DNA of 64,000 nt from Malachius bipustulatus (Eukaryota; Arthropoda; Insecta; Coleoptera; Melyridae): positions 40,702,162-40,766,161 of the forward strand of contig OU342637.1 of NCBI GenBank assembly GCA_910589415.1, in the 5' to 3' direction. Positions 33,909 through 44,801 of this stretch are shown one piece after another; position 1 is the stretch's first letter; each line of letters begins with the position of its first letter. The notes beneath the pieces were generated by a model, which was given only the letters and a program-made list of their open reading frames with translations, made no database searches and had not been told where the DNA came from. The position numbers were made by a program, and so were the translations under genes.

Positions 33909-34301
33909 TGTTCCGTTCCCATGTTTCCCTTTTCCATATAATTCCCTCCTTATTTTGAATTATGCACGGGGGGGAGAGGAACGTGACAACATGGTGCGCG
34001 AGACCATGTCCTATGGGCATACAGCCAAAGGGTGCCTACCACTTACCACTTCACCCATGAGAATGAGATAAATCGTCGTCGCGGTCGGTCCACGTCCGGG
34101 TGTATACATAAGATGAGTGTTTACATTGCAATCCACAAAGGTGCATAATAATTATCATCCTAGAAATTATACTCCTTAATTGCTCCCCTAATTATTTTCC
34201 CGCTGGTCCTTCGAGTAATTAAATTAATCAAAATTCCAAACCGCGTGACTTACTATACAAATAGAACAATTAAGTTCTTGGCAGTAAGTCTATACGCAAC
34301 A
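33909..34301 (+). repeat. 5' LTR of the BEL/Pao element
   Basis: 393 bp, TGTTCCGTTCCC...TACGCAACA. It lacks about 78 bp present in the 3' LTR after CATTGCAATCCACAA. The sequence right after it (TGGTCTTCGAGCCCGA at 34305) is the likely primer site. Confidence 0.85.
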
Positions 34302-34859
34302 TTTTGGTCTTCGAGCCCGATTTTCTAAATTGAATCACTTTTAAGACCTTTTAATAATTACAGTTCATAATCAGTCAAAATTGACATACATTCTTGCATT
34401 TTCGCCCGCATTAATTTAACTTATTAATTAATCGCGCGGGTTTAACTTTCCAGTGACAAATTGCGTCAATTGTTTGTTATTGATTGGGTAACATATTCCT
34501 AATCTCCATCAGCAATTATTATTATAATAATTATATTGTATAGATACCTGTAGGTACCTACTTTGATTCTTATTTAGGTACGTATGTAAGCACTTCCTTG
34601 CACGCTTTATTTGCAGGTCGTGTTAGGTAGGTACTAGTTTCTCCAGACAGATTTTTTTGTGCCAATATCGAGCGAGAAGTTCCACAGCTGCAGCTGGCTG
34701 GAACACAGTGAACACACCTGTGTTGTAACCGATTAATAATTTATTGCTTTGATTTGTCTACATTTTTACATTTTACATTTATCCCTAAATAGGTAGATAG
34801 GTTTGTATGCTGTTTCGTGGACGTATTGCGTAAAATTCACGCAGTGTAAACGCCGTAAA

Positions 34860-36275
34860 ATGTCGTGTATTACAGTGGATAAGGCAAAAATCATCGCTGA
34901 AATTAACTTATCGAAGTTAAAATCCGTATTGGAGGTTGGTCTGAAGGCCAACACTAATCCTGAGGGTAAATTCGAATTTTATTCTGCGTTCAAAAATGCG
35001 TCTAACATTTATACCGAGTTTCAGTCGCTATGGTTTAATATGGTCTTTGATGAAACTTCTGAAAACTGGAAGTTACTGCGTGAGTTATCCGATCAGATTG
35101 ATTGCATTTTCTATAAAATCGAAGGTATTCATATGAGTCTTTCTCAGGTTGAACTTGAAGTTAAAAAATCCGAATCGCAATCGCTTCTCCTTGGTAAGGA
35201 ATTATTAACGCGTGAGGTGGACAACGCGTCAAATTACGCAAAGGAAACTCGAGATCGAGTACGTTTACCAAAAATTAATTTACCGCATTTTGATGGCGAT
35301 CTAAAAGCATGGCCGTCTTTTCACGACGTATATGTCTCCTTAATTCATAATAACTGCGAGTTATCTTCCGTTGATAAGTTCCAATATTTGATCTCCACTC
35401 TCTCCAAGGAACCTTTGGCTCTCGTTCGTCATCTTCCGTTAACTGAGGAAAATTATTTGATCGCATATGATACACTAATTGATATATATCAGAATGAAAG
35501 AGTCTTGGCGACCTGTTATTGGAATACGATTGTTAATTCGTCAAAGTGTCAACCAAATTCGACTCAGTCGTTAAGGGATCTTCTTAATACTTTCAATGAG
35601 AATATTGCTGCTCTACAGAAATTCTCTAATTTAGATTTGTGGGATTTCACGCTTTTTAATTGGCTACTTCACAAGGTCGACAATTCCACCCGCAAGAGGT
35701 TTGAGTTAAAATTCGCGCAGGAGGAATTCCCTAGTTTTGACGATCTGAAATGTTTTTTGACTAGTCAGTGTCGTGCCTTAGAAACTCATGAGATGAGTAT
35801 GTCTTCAAGATCGTCCAATAAGCACGCCTCAGACCCTAATCAAGCAAATTCGCGCCCTGCAGCCAAACGCAAGCCACATACATTTATGGTGTCATCTGCC
35901 GAGCAGTCTCAAAGGAGTAGTTATATTACTTCTTGCTCATATTGCAATGACAAATCGCATTCTATCCAAAAATGCAATGCGTTTGTAAATTTGTCCCCAC
36001 ATAAAAGGTTCACAACCGCTAAGGCCGCACGCTGGTGCACCAATTGCCTAAGTGATTCGCATTTATTTTCGGCATGTCAGTCTACATTCACATGTAGACA
36101 GTGTGCTGGTAAGCATCACACATTGCTACATTTCTCTAAATCTTCCGACATGAACGGAGGTTCGAATAATAATACGGCTCCTACTGAGTCTCCCGCTCAA
36201 GCTTCCAAAACGAACGCTTCTCCTTCACTTGCTATGTCCTCAATCAGTTCGCTCCGATGGACCCTCGCCAATTAG
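34860..36275 (+). pseudogene. BEL/Pao gag with zinc knuckles
   Basis: Start set at ATG 34860 (MSCITVDKAKIIAEINL). The protein has the DUF1759-type BEL gag region (RVRLPKINLPHFDGDLKAWP; LISTLSKEPLALVRHLPL) and three knuckle-like motifs near the C terminus (CSYCNDKSHSIQKC, CTNCLSDSHLFSAC, CRQCAGKHH). The frame ends at 36275 because the next part, the protease with its DSG active site, has been deleted at about 36240. The sequence resumes in another frame after the protease core (PSICSNLPTITLSADACF). Confidence 0.8.
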
Positions 36276-37520
36276 TTTTAATGTGTCTGCAATGGTATTA
36301 CCATCTATATGTTCGAATTTACCGACCATAACATTATCTGCTGATGCGTGCTTTGACAATTTGAAACTCGCTGATCCCTCTTGGCATTCCCCTGGTCCCG
36401 TTGACATGCTGCTCGGAGCTGAAGTTTTCGCCCTGATTGTCAAGGAGGGTGTAATAGCTGGCGATGGTAATAGACCTGCTGCTATTAATACCATATTTGG
36501 TTGGGTTTTGTTAGGTCCAACTTCAGCTACAGCTGCGTCGCCCGCACATTCCTTTTTTGTCTCAAATTCAAATGAGCCCTGTCTTAATGACACTTTAAAA
36601 CAGTTTTGGAGTCTTGAGGAGGTTTCTGTCAAACCAATTATTGCTCCTGAAGATAAAGAGGTGGAAGATTTGTTTGTAAATAGTCACTTTCGCGAACCTT
36701 CCGGACGCTTCGGAGTGTGCTTGCCCTTCAAGGACTCTCGATCATTACCGACCTTTGACGGTTCCATCGAAATTGCCGATCGCCGTCTTCTTGCTCTTGA
36801 ACGTAGGTTGTAGAAACAACCTGAGATACGAGATATGTATCACAATTTTATGCAAGATTACTTAGACGCTGGACACATGTCCAAGCTCACAACTACTCCT
36901 CCGCATCCTAATGCTTATTTCATACCTCACCATTGTGTTATGAAATCCGAAGGTAGTTCTTTCAAGATTCGTGTTGTCTTTGACGCTTCCGCCAAGGATA
37001 ATAACGGAATTCGCTCAACAGCACTCTGCTTACTGGAAGCAAATTGCAAGCCGATATATCGGGTATTTTATTGCTTTTTCGTCTACCAATTTATGTCTTC
37101 ACCTGCGACATCCGCCAAATGTACCGTCAAATTTCAGTTGAGAAATCCCATTGTAGTTATCAGCTGATTCGTTGGCGTTTTGGCCCGCAGAAGGCAATAG
37201 AGACATACATTTTATGTACTGTTACATATGGCGTCTCTAGCAGTCCTTATCTGGCTATCCGATGCTTACTCCAGCTAGCTCATGAGGGCCAGGATCAATT
37301 CCCCCTCGCCGCCGAAGCTATAAATCACAACCTTTACGTTGACGATTTTGCTTTAGGTGCTGACGATCTTGCTTCTACTATAGAAATGCGAGATCAATTG
37401 ATCCAGCTATTAAAGCTTGGATGTTTTGAATTGCGAAAGTGGGCATCTAATCACTCAGAGGTGTTGAGTGGGATCCCTGAAATGCATCGTCAGACACAAG
37501 CATCTGACTTCGATCCGTAG
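36245..37520 (+). pseudogene. BEL/Pao protease tail and reverse transcriptase
   Basis: Reads the post-protease region (HSPGPVDMLLGAEVFALIVK, TIFGWVLLGP), then, after a stop at about 36811, the RT start (PNAYFIPHHCVM, FKIRVVFDASAKDNNG). A deletion and frameshift follow, then CDIRQMYRQI (motif A) and NHNLYVDDFALGADD (motif C, YVDD). The RT would copy element RNA, but at least one stop, two frame changes and missing RT sequence between about 37020 and 37090 make it inactive. Confidence 0.8.
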
Positions 37521-39056
37521 TCAGAATCGGTGGTTAAGATTCTAGGCCTTCAATGGCAAGCTAGTTCGGACTCATTTTCTTTTAGGGTCAACCCAATCAA
37601 TACTGACTGCTCCAAGCGATCGATTCTTTCGGAAATTGCCCGAATTTATGACCCCCTTGGGTTTCTCTCTCCAGTTACATTCTTTGCTAAGCATTTGACC
37701 CAACGTCTTTGGGCTTTGGGCTTAGATTGGGATGAACCTCCACCCGTTGATATTTGCTCACAATGGCAAGCTTATAAGGCTTCACTATCGAAGCTAAGCA
37801 ATGTGAAAATACCTAGATGTTTAAAGCCTGCGACTTTCGTGGAATGCCAACTACACGCTTTCTGCGATGCCTCTGAGGCTGGTTACGCTTGTGTAACATA
37901 CTTCCGTTTTGTGGACAATTATGGTAATATTCAAGTTTCGTTGATAATGGCCAAATCAAAGGTCGCTCCCCTCAAAAGGATATCGATTCCACGCCTCGAG
38001 TTATGTGCCGCGTCTTTATTATCGGATGTAGTATCCTTCATTCTTACCACGTTTAATGATCGCCTAATGATCAATCACGTTACCGCATGGAGTGACTCTA
38101 CCGTTGCTCTATCATGGATACGATCATCCCCACACAAATGGAAAACATTTGTGGCCAATAGGGTGAGTCACATACAAGATGTTGTCCCTCCTGATCGATG
38201 GCGCCATGTTCCATCAGCTGATAATCCCGCTGATCCGGCCTCGCGAGGTCTCCTTCCCGAAGGGATGTTGTCATGCTCGCTTTGGTGGGCGGGTCCCCAG
38301 TGGCTCAGCCAACCGCCTTCAATGTGGCCGTCAGATTTTTCACATTCTAATGACACCCAAGAAGAAACTAAGACCATTTCCCTCCTAACAGAAATTATTC
38401 CGACGGAGATTGATGACCTTCTTGTTCGTGTATCCTCTCAAACTAAGATTCAGCGTGTTCTTGCGTATTGCTTCCGCTTTATTTACAATTGTAGAAACTC
38501 TTGCAGGAGGCACGGATCGTTGACCTATTCCGAATTGCATCATTCTTTGCTGATTATGGTTAAGACTGTGCAATCAGTCGCCTTTCATTCTGAAATTGCT
38601 CAGATTCGACAGGTATCCTCTGTCCCAAAGTATTTGCAGAGGTTATCCCCTTTTATTGATGACAAAGGAATCCTTAGAGTGGGAGGTCGTTTGGTAAACG
38701 CAACTTTGCCCTTTGAGACCAAACACCCTGCTCTTTTACCGGGTAAACACAGGCTCACTGAATTGATAATTCGAAATATTCACGAACTGAATGCTCATTC
38801 AGGAGTTAATACCACGATGTATTTGGTTGAACAGAATTTCTGGGTGCTTTCGGCGCGAAAGGTAATTCGCGGCTTGCTAAGTAAATGCAACCGTTGTTTC
38901 CGTACACGTCCTACTTGCACTGCCCCTCCTATGGGTGATCTTCCATCGCTTCGTGTAAGCCAACTTAAGGCTTTCAGTGTCGTAGGAGTTGATTATGGTG
39001 GTCCTTATTCCATTTTATTATCTCGCCGTCTGTGGCCACCGCCACCGGAATTCTAA
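37521..39056 (+). pseudogene. BEL/Pao RNase H and truncated integrase
   Basis: Continues the polyprotein: RIYDPLGFLSPVTFFAKHLT, RNase H motifs (HAFCDASEAGYA; PRLELCAA; WSDSTVALSWI), then the integrase zinc-binding part (ELNAHSGVNTTMYLVEQNFW, CNRCFRTRP) and the first catalytic Asp region (VGVDYGGPY). After about 39030 it jumps to the C-terminal TGILKRPLVKLCPLPSQ, so the integrase core with the other two acidic residues is deleted. Confidence 0.8.
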
Positions 39057-39110
39057 AACGACCTTTGGTCAAGCTATGCCCTCTACCATCGCAGTAGACG
39101 GTGTCATATA

Positions 39111-39967
39111 CAGCGTGTTCAGTTAAGGGTACGGAGCGGCCATATCTCGGTAACTATTGGTTCTAGAGTCTCAAATTAAAAATTTTCCAGACATAAGTGA
39201 CCATGAGAAATTCAAGGAAAATATTTTCAAGATGGCCGCACTTCCGGAAATACCGGAAGTTGACACCTAGTTCATTATTTTAACGGGAACACCCTGTAAA
39301 GTATTATATTTTTTAAATGTCTGAAGAAATCGAATACAGGTGGTTTTCACCATTGGAATTTAGATTGAATGGTTTATGAGTTATAAACAAGTGAAAATCG
39401 AAAATTTTCAACTTCAAAGCAGTGTAGAACTAGAACGGCTCAAGATATCTAAAAACTGTTTACATGTCCCTATCCTAACTTTTCACATTGTATCCTACTA
39501 TGTGGTTTAAATTCTAATACAGAGGGTGATGAAAAATCGGATAATTTTCATCACCCTGTATTAAAATTTACTCTACATACTGGGATAAAACGTGAAAAGT
39601 TAGGATAGGGACATGTAAACCGTCTTTAGATATCTTGAGCCGTTCTAGTTCTACACTGCTTTGAAGTTGAAAATTTTCGATTTTCACTTGTTTATAACTC
39701 ATAAACCGCTCAATCTAAATTCCAATGGTGAAAACCACCTGTATTCGATTTCTTCAGACATTTAAAAAATATAATTTTTTACAGGGTGTTTCCGTTAAAA
39801 TAACGAACTAGGTGTCAACTTCAGGTATTTCCGGAAGTGCGACCATCCTGAAAATATTTTCCTCGAATTTCTCATGGTCACTTATCACTGGAAAATTTTT
39901 AATTTGAGGCTCTAGGACCAATAGTTACCGAGATATGGCCGCTCCGTACCCTTAGCTGAACACGCTG
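39111..39967. repeat. 857-bp palindromic element inside the BEL/Pao element
   Basis: TA-flanked (39109-39110, 39968-39969) palindrome with ends CAGCGTGTTCAGTTAAGGGT and its inverse. Inner motifs shared with the family are CTTCCGGAAATACCGGAAGT, GAGTTATAAACAAGTGAAAA and TTTACATGTCCCTATCCTAA, mirrored around about 39545. No ORF. Confidence 0.9.
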
Positions 39968-40123
39968 TATATTCATCTGTACATACGCAATTTGTTTCTG
40001 TAAGTTAAACAGAGTCATTTTTATTTTAATGTTTCATATTATTAATGCAGGCGCAAGTGCCAGAATGTATTTACGTTTTTCCGAATTTTCCGGAAAATTA
40101 CTTTGTAATTTTGGTGGGCGGTA

Positions 40124-40594
40124 TGTTCCGTTCCCATGTTTCCCTTTTCCATATAATTCCCTCCTTATTTTGAATTATGCACGGGGGGGAGAGGAACGTG
40201 ACAACATGGTGTGCGAGACCATGTCCTATGGGCATACAGCCAAAGGGTGCCTACCACTTACCACTTCACCCATGAGAATGAGATAAATCGTCGTCGCGGT
40301 CGGTCCACGTCCGGGTGTATACATAAGATGAGTGTTTACATTGCAATCCACAAGTGCTATGCGACGCGATAGTATCTTCGGCCCTTGTCGCCAGATGAAA
40401 GCTCACTAAGCTGTCTACATAGGATATTTAAGGTAGGTGCATAATTATCATCCTAGAAATTATACCCCTTAATTGCTCCCCTAATTATTTTCCCGCTGGT
40501 CCTTCGAGTAATTAAATTAATCAAAACTCCAAACCGCGTGACTTACTATACAAATAGAACAATTAAGTTCTTGGCAGTAAGTCTATACGCAACA
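40124..40594 (+). repeat. 3' LTR of the BEL/Pao element
   Basis: 471 bp. Same ends as the 5' LTR, with the additional ~78-bp segment (GCTATGCGACGCGATAGTAT and on). Confidence 0.85.
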
Positions 40595-40599
40595 TGTAT

Positions 40600-40755
40600 G
40601 ATTACCTATTATGTTCTTTTGTAAATCTGCTACTAGCATCCCGGAATAAATAAGCTTTTCTGAAGCCCAGAATTTTATTCATCTGTGAATTCAGACCCGG
40701 ACGAGATACCTAATTATATTAAATATAAATTGAAGATTTTTTTTGAAATTGTACA
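40600..40755 (+). repeat. 3' LTR of gypsy-like element A, second part
   Basis: Starts GATTACCTATTATG, continues the sequence interrupted at 33908 and ends GAAATTGTACA like the 5' LTR. Confidence 0.8.
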
Positions 40756-41606
40756 ACTTTATTTGCTACGGTGCACCGTTTTTGAGATATTTGAAATTTT
40801 CTCTGGTAATGTTGGGCTATTTACATTGCAAAATTAATGTTGATTTCATTAAAAATTATTCTATTAGAATTTTTCAGGGGACCTTATATGCGCGCGCCAT
40901 GTGAAAAAAAACTAAGAAATATATTTTGCTCTAAAATAGAGGGGCTATTGATTATCGTTTTTATATTTGCAATAAAGTCAGCGGCGTAAAAGACAGGGAG
41001 GGAAAAGGGTGAAAAATTAAAAACCCTGAATATCTACGCCGCTGGGAGGTAGGTATCTACAAAACCTGCGAAACAGCCAAATTAAAGATCTTTGTTTGAT
41101 TATTATTGTTCATGCCAAGTGTCATCAAGATCGGTTCAACTTCATACGCGTGTTATAAGTAACCAAAAAAAGTCGTATTTTTATTTTATTTTAACAACCT
41201 GTATCTCGGAAACGAACGTTTTTGGATAATGTTTGTTGAGAAAAAAATGATTTGATGCCCCTACTATCCCTTAAACTTTTTTCTGTACATTTATGATACA
41301 CCCTGTATATACAGGGTGGGGCGCGTAATCCAGCATAATTTTAAGTTGTGGGCACTACGATTACTATATTACTATAAATTATGATGATCATTAATAAAAG
41401 CATTAGTAGAGAAAAATGAAAACGTGATTAGTTTTCCAAAAAAAAAGGAATTTCGGGGAGAAGAAATGTGGAAGTATAACCAATTTTAGCGAACAACTAT
41501 ATTTCAGAGGGTCTGGGGGGTACACAACATCCCCCAGAGAAAGGGGGGTGCAGGGGATTCTCCCACGGATGTTATTTTAGAATAATTGTGTAAAATGTCA
41601 TTTATA
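40756..41606. other. Repeat-derived intergenic DNA
   Basis: No coding similarity. ACACCCTGTATATACAGGGTG at 41289-41309 is a short palindrome that looks like the outer ends of two palindromic elements placed back to back. Confidence 0.4.
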
Positions 41607-42467
41607 CAGGGTGAGGCGCGAGAACCTTAGGGCATTTTTATATGGAGAAGTCCTGGGAGTAGAAGTCTAAAAATTTGTACCTGTATAATTTCGGTTTTGA
41701 CGAGCTGAACTAAAATATTCACAACCCCACACCACTTCCGGTTATACCGGAAGTTGCCATATTTTTCTTTTTTTAAATGGCACACCCTGTATATGATTAC
41801 ATTGTCGGATTGCCTGAAAAACAGTAATAAAAATGATGTTTACAGTTCAAATTTGTAACGACCAATTAATGAGTTATAAACAAATGAAAATTGCAATTTT
41901 CCATTTTCAAAGCAGCTTAGCTTGAAAACGGGTCAAGATATCGGAAAATGGCTTACATGTCCCTATCCTAACTTTTTGTAGACTCTGCGTTGGAGTAGAT
42001 ACCTACGAAAAAAAATATTTTTTATTATTTTTTTTTTATCGCTGATTTTTCATCACTTTGTATACAAATTTCATCAGCACCATAGGATACTACGTGAAAA
42101 GTTAAGATAGGGACATGTAAGCCGTTTTCCAATATCTTGACCCGTTTTCGACCTAACCTGCTTTAAAAATGAAAAATTGTGATTTTCATTTGTTTATAAC
42201 TCATAAACCACTCGTTCCAATTTTGAACTGTAAAGATCATTTTTATTACATTTTTTCAGGCAATCTGAAAATGTAATAATATACAGGTTGTCCCATTTAA
42301 AATAAGATAGTTGATGGCAACTTCCGGTATAACCGGAAATGGTGAGGGGTTGTGAATATTTTAGTTCAGCTCGTCAAAACCGAAATTATACATGTACAAA
42401 TTTTTAGACTTCTACTCCCAGGACTTCTCCATATAAAAATGCCCTAAGGTTCTCGCGCCGCACCCTG
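41607..42467. repeat. 861-bp palindromic element
   Basis: TA-flanked (41605-41606, 42468-42469), ends CAGGGTGAGGCGCGAGAACC and the inverse of CAGGGTGCGGCGCGAGAACC. Inner motifs: ACTTCCGGTTATACCGGAAG, GAGTTATAAACAAATGAAAA, GGCTTACATGTCCCTATCCT, mirrored around about 42035. No ORF. Same architecture and length as the members at 32401 and 39111. Confidence 0.9.
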
Positions 42468-42836
42468 TATATTCGTATTTTCAATGTGAGGTTCATCACA
42501 CCGTAACCCGTTTTTTTTTAAATAATGTAAAATACACCAATCAAAAGTGAAACTGTCCCCAACATTTTGCTTGATTTTGATTGGGGATAACTTTCGATAT
42601 TCCTAAGATATTTCGATTTTTTTCGCATCAGTTGCCCTTTCCTTTATATTTCTCTTTTTGGATTGAACTAAAAAGCCTGCAAAAAATCCTAAAGGGTTAT
42701 ATGTGTAGGAGTGCAAAATCACTCAATTGATTTGATTTGCCAGTTTTCCAAATAAATTTTTCTTGTGTGTTTTGATAAGAAAAATTTGACGCGCCTCCAG
42801 ACGGTCTTGAAATTTTCAGTTTAACACCGGTATTTA
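42468..42836. other. Short intergenic stretch without recognisable features
   Basis: AT-rich DNA between the palindrome and the next LTR element; nothing specific seen. Confidence 0.4.
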
Positions 42837-42841
42837 CAAGG

Positions 42842-43022
42842 TGCGATGTCTGTTCGTATGGTCACCAATAAAATAATACTCGCTGTATTTAACTTAAAAT
42901 ATATTTATTAATAATTATTTAGACCAAACTGCCTGGTGGCTCGATGTAGAATGAATGCTAAAATACAAACTGAGGTGCTTATCGCTCTGATACCATAATT
43001 ACAAATTATTGGATATACTACA
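42842..43022 (-). repeat. 3' LTR of gypsy-like element B
   Basis: 181 bp, matching the 5' LTR at 49505-49689. Confidence 0.9.
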
Positions 43023-43026
43023 TATG

Positions 43027-43036
43027 CTTCCCCTCT
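43027..43036 (-). promoter_or_regulatory. Polypurine tract of gypsy-like element B
   Basis: AGAGGGGAAG on the minus strand, four bases before the 3' LTR. Typical position for plus-strand priming. Confidence 0.75.
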
Positions 43037-43251
43037 AAAAATATTATTTACAATATAACAATATACTATGTTGCATTACACAAGTATAAGTAAGTATAAT
43101 TATGTTCAGATATTTACATTTACATTTACAAATCCTATAACTTAACATTCTCACAGTTACTTAATTATAATATACAAAATTAACAACTATTTCTACAATA
43201 ACTAAAAGTAAAGAACCAATTCTTTTATTCACTATAATAATATTAACAATA

Positions 43252-44799
43252 TCAATGATACTTTAACCTTTCAGGACGTTTCACATTCCTTTTCGGTCGT
43301 TCAGGAATAATAATTCTTTCAGAATCAAGATTCTCCGCAGAATCTGTTATTTCCAAATCGTTATTAGCTACAGTATCAACATTAGGCTGGCGATTTTCTA
43401 TTCCAGTAGAAGTGTCGGAATCACAACCAACTGTACTGCTAGTTGTCAATGATAATAATTTTCTCATTTGATTTGCGTGACGTTTCCACGTTTGCTGTAA
43501 TTCACTCACTTCAACCAGAAAATTACATTTGCCCAAACATTTTATAATTTTTGCCTTAATCCAGTTTATTTTCGGGATAAAACGATAATCTTTCACTAAT
43601 ACTATTTCTCCCATTCCTAGATTTGCAACTCTAGAGCCTTTATAGTACTCTTTTTGTTTATTTTGCTTAGCTATGACATCACTTCTAATCTTAGTTTTTG
43701 TTAACTTTTTATCACTATGTTTAATCTTATCTTGAAAAATTATATCGAATCTAGTTCTAAGGTTTCGACCTAACATTAATTTTGCTGGACTTACCCCAGT
43801 GGTGCAGTGTGGAGTATTGCGAAAATCAAAAAGAAATCTATTAAGTAAGAGATCTTTATTCTGTGTTTCGCTGGCGCAAAGAGCTTTTTTTAGGGCATAT
43901 TTAACTGTTTTGACAGAATTTTCTGCTGCACCATTAGATGCTGGATGATATGGTGAGCTGGTTATATGGGATATACCATTCAATTTCAAGAACTGCTGAA
44001 ATTCTCCAGAAGTAAATGCTCTGCCATTATCTGAAACGATAGCTCTGGGTATACCAAATCTCGCAAACAAAGTTCTTAAAATCGCTATAGTACTCCCACT
44101 ATTTACTGAATTCATACGAAATACTTCTAGCCATTTACTGAATGCATCGATAACAACTAAATAATTCGAATTCTCATATGGACCTAAAAAATCGATGTGT
44201 ATTCTTTCCCAAGGCTCATGGGGGTATGGCCATGTATTTAATTTTACTTTAGGAGGATTAGTAATATTTTTCATGCAACCCTTGCAATTTTTAATATAGA
44301 CTTCAATATGTTGGTCTAGTTGAGGCCACCAAAAATATTGTCTAGCTATACTTTTCATTTTTACAATACCCATGTGGGTTGAATGTAGCAAATTTAACAT
44401 TTCTGTTCGTAATATTTTTGGTATAATGATTCGGTGATTCCAAAACAAACAGTCATCATTTACACTAAATTCATGTCTTTTCATGTAAAATGTTTTATAA
44501 TAAATACCTAATTTATTTTTACTCGGCCAACCATTTATTATAAATTTTTTTACGTTTGAAATTATTTCATCTTTGTCTGACTCATTTTTAATCTTATCAA
44601 AATTTACACCTACTTCTTTACTAAAAAAATTACAATAATCTATCTCTTTATCATCTGAAAATGAATCTTCCTGTTTATCATTTGGCAATCGTGAAAAATA
44701 GTCTGCATAATTCTTCCCTGATTGAACGTACTGAATTTCATACTGATAATTCGATAAAATTACAGCCCAGCGTCGTAATCTGTTAGCTGCATATTGAGG
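43252..44799 (-). pseudogene. End of RNase H and integrase of gypsy-like element B
   Basis: From the transposon border at 44799 downward: rest of RNase H (ANRLRRWAVILSNYQYEIQY), then integrase with HHCC zinc finger (LLHSTHMGIVKMKSIARQYF; CKGCMKN) and DDE core: IHIDFLGPY (Asp), AIVSDNGRAFTS (Asp), SNGAAENSVKTVKY (Glu). The C-terminal part has GEIVLVKDYRFIPKINWIKA and a basic end. It ends at a stop at 43252. The integrase frame is open and has all catalytic residues. It would insert element DNA into the genome. Confidence 0.85.
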
Positions 44800-44801
44800 T
44801 A

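Larger units (their letters stand above)
33909..40594 (+). mobile_element. BEL/Pao LTR retrotransposon, internally deleted
   Basis: Flanked by a 5-bp duplication TGTAT (33904-33908, 40595-40599) inside the LTR of another element. LTRs are TGTTCC...CAACA. The uninterrupted form of the target is seen at about 28373, which confirms the borders. Gag, RT, RNase H and part of the integrase are recognisable, but the protease active site and integrase core are deleted. A palindromic element sits at 39111-39967. Confidence 0.9.
27693..40755 (+). mobile_element. Gypsy-like LTR retrotransposon A, degenerate and heavily invaded
   Basis: 5' LTR 27693-28533, primer site, gag-protease, a lost RT/RNase H/integrase region replaced by a LINE fragment, a polypurine tract at 32389-32396, and a 3' LTR starting at 33259 that is split by a BEL/Pao element (33909-40594, plus 5-bp duplication) and ends at 40755. 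LTRs start TGTACTGATTCC and end GAAATTGTACA. The five bases outside the two LTRs (CATAC and ACTTT) differ, so the outer target duplication is missing. Confidence 0.8.
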
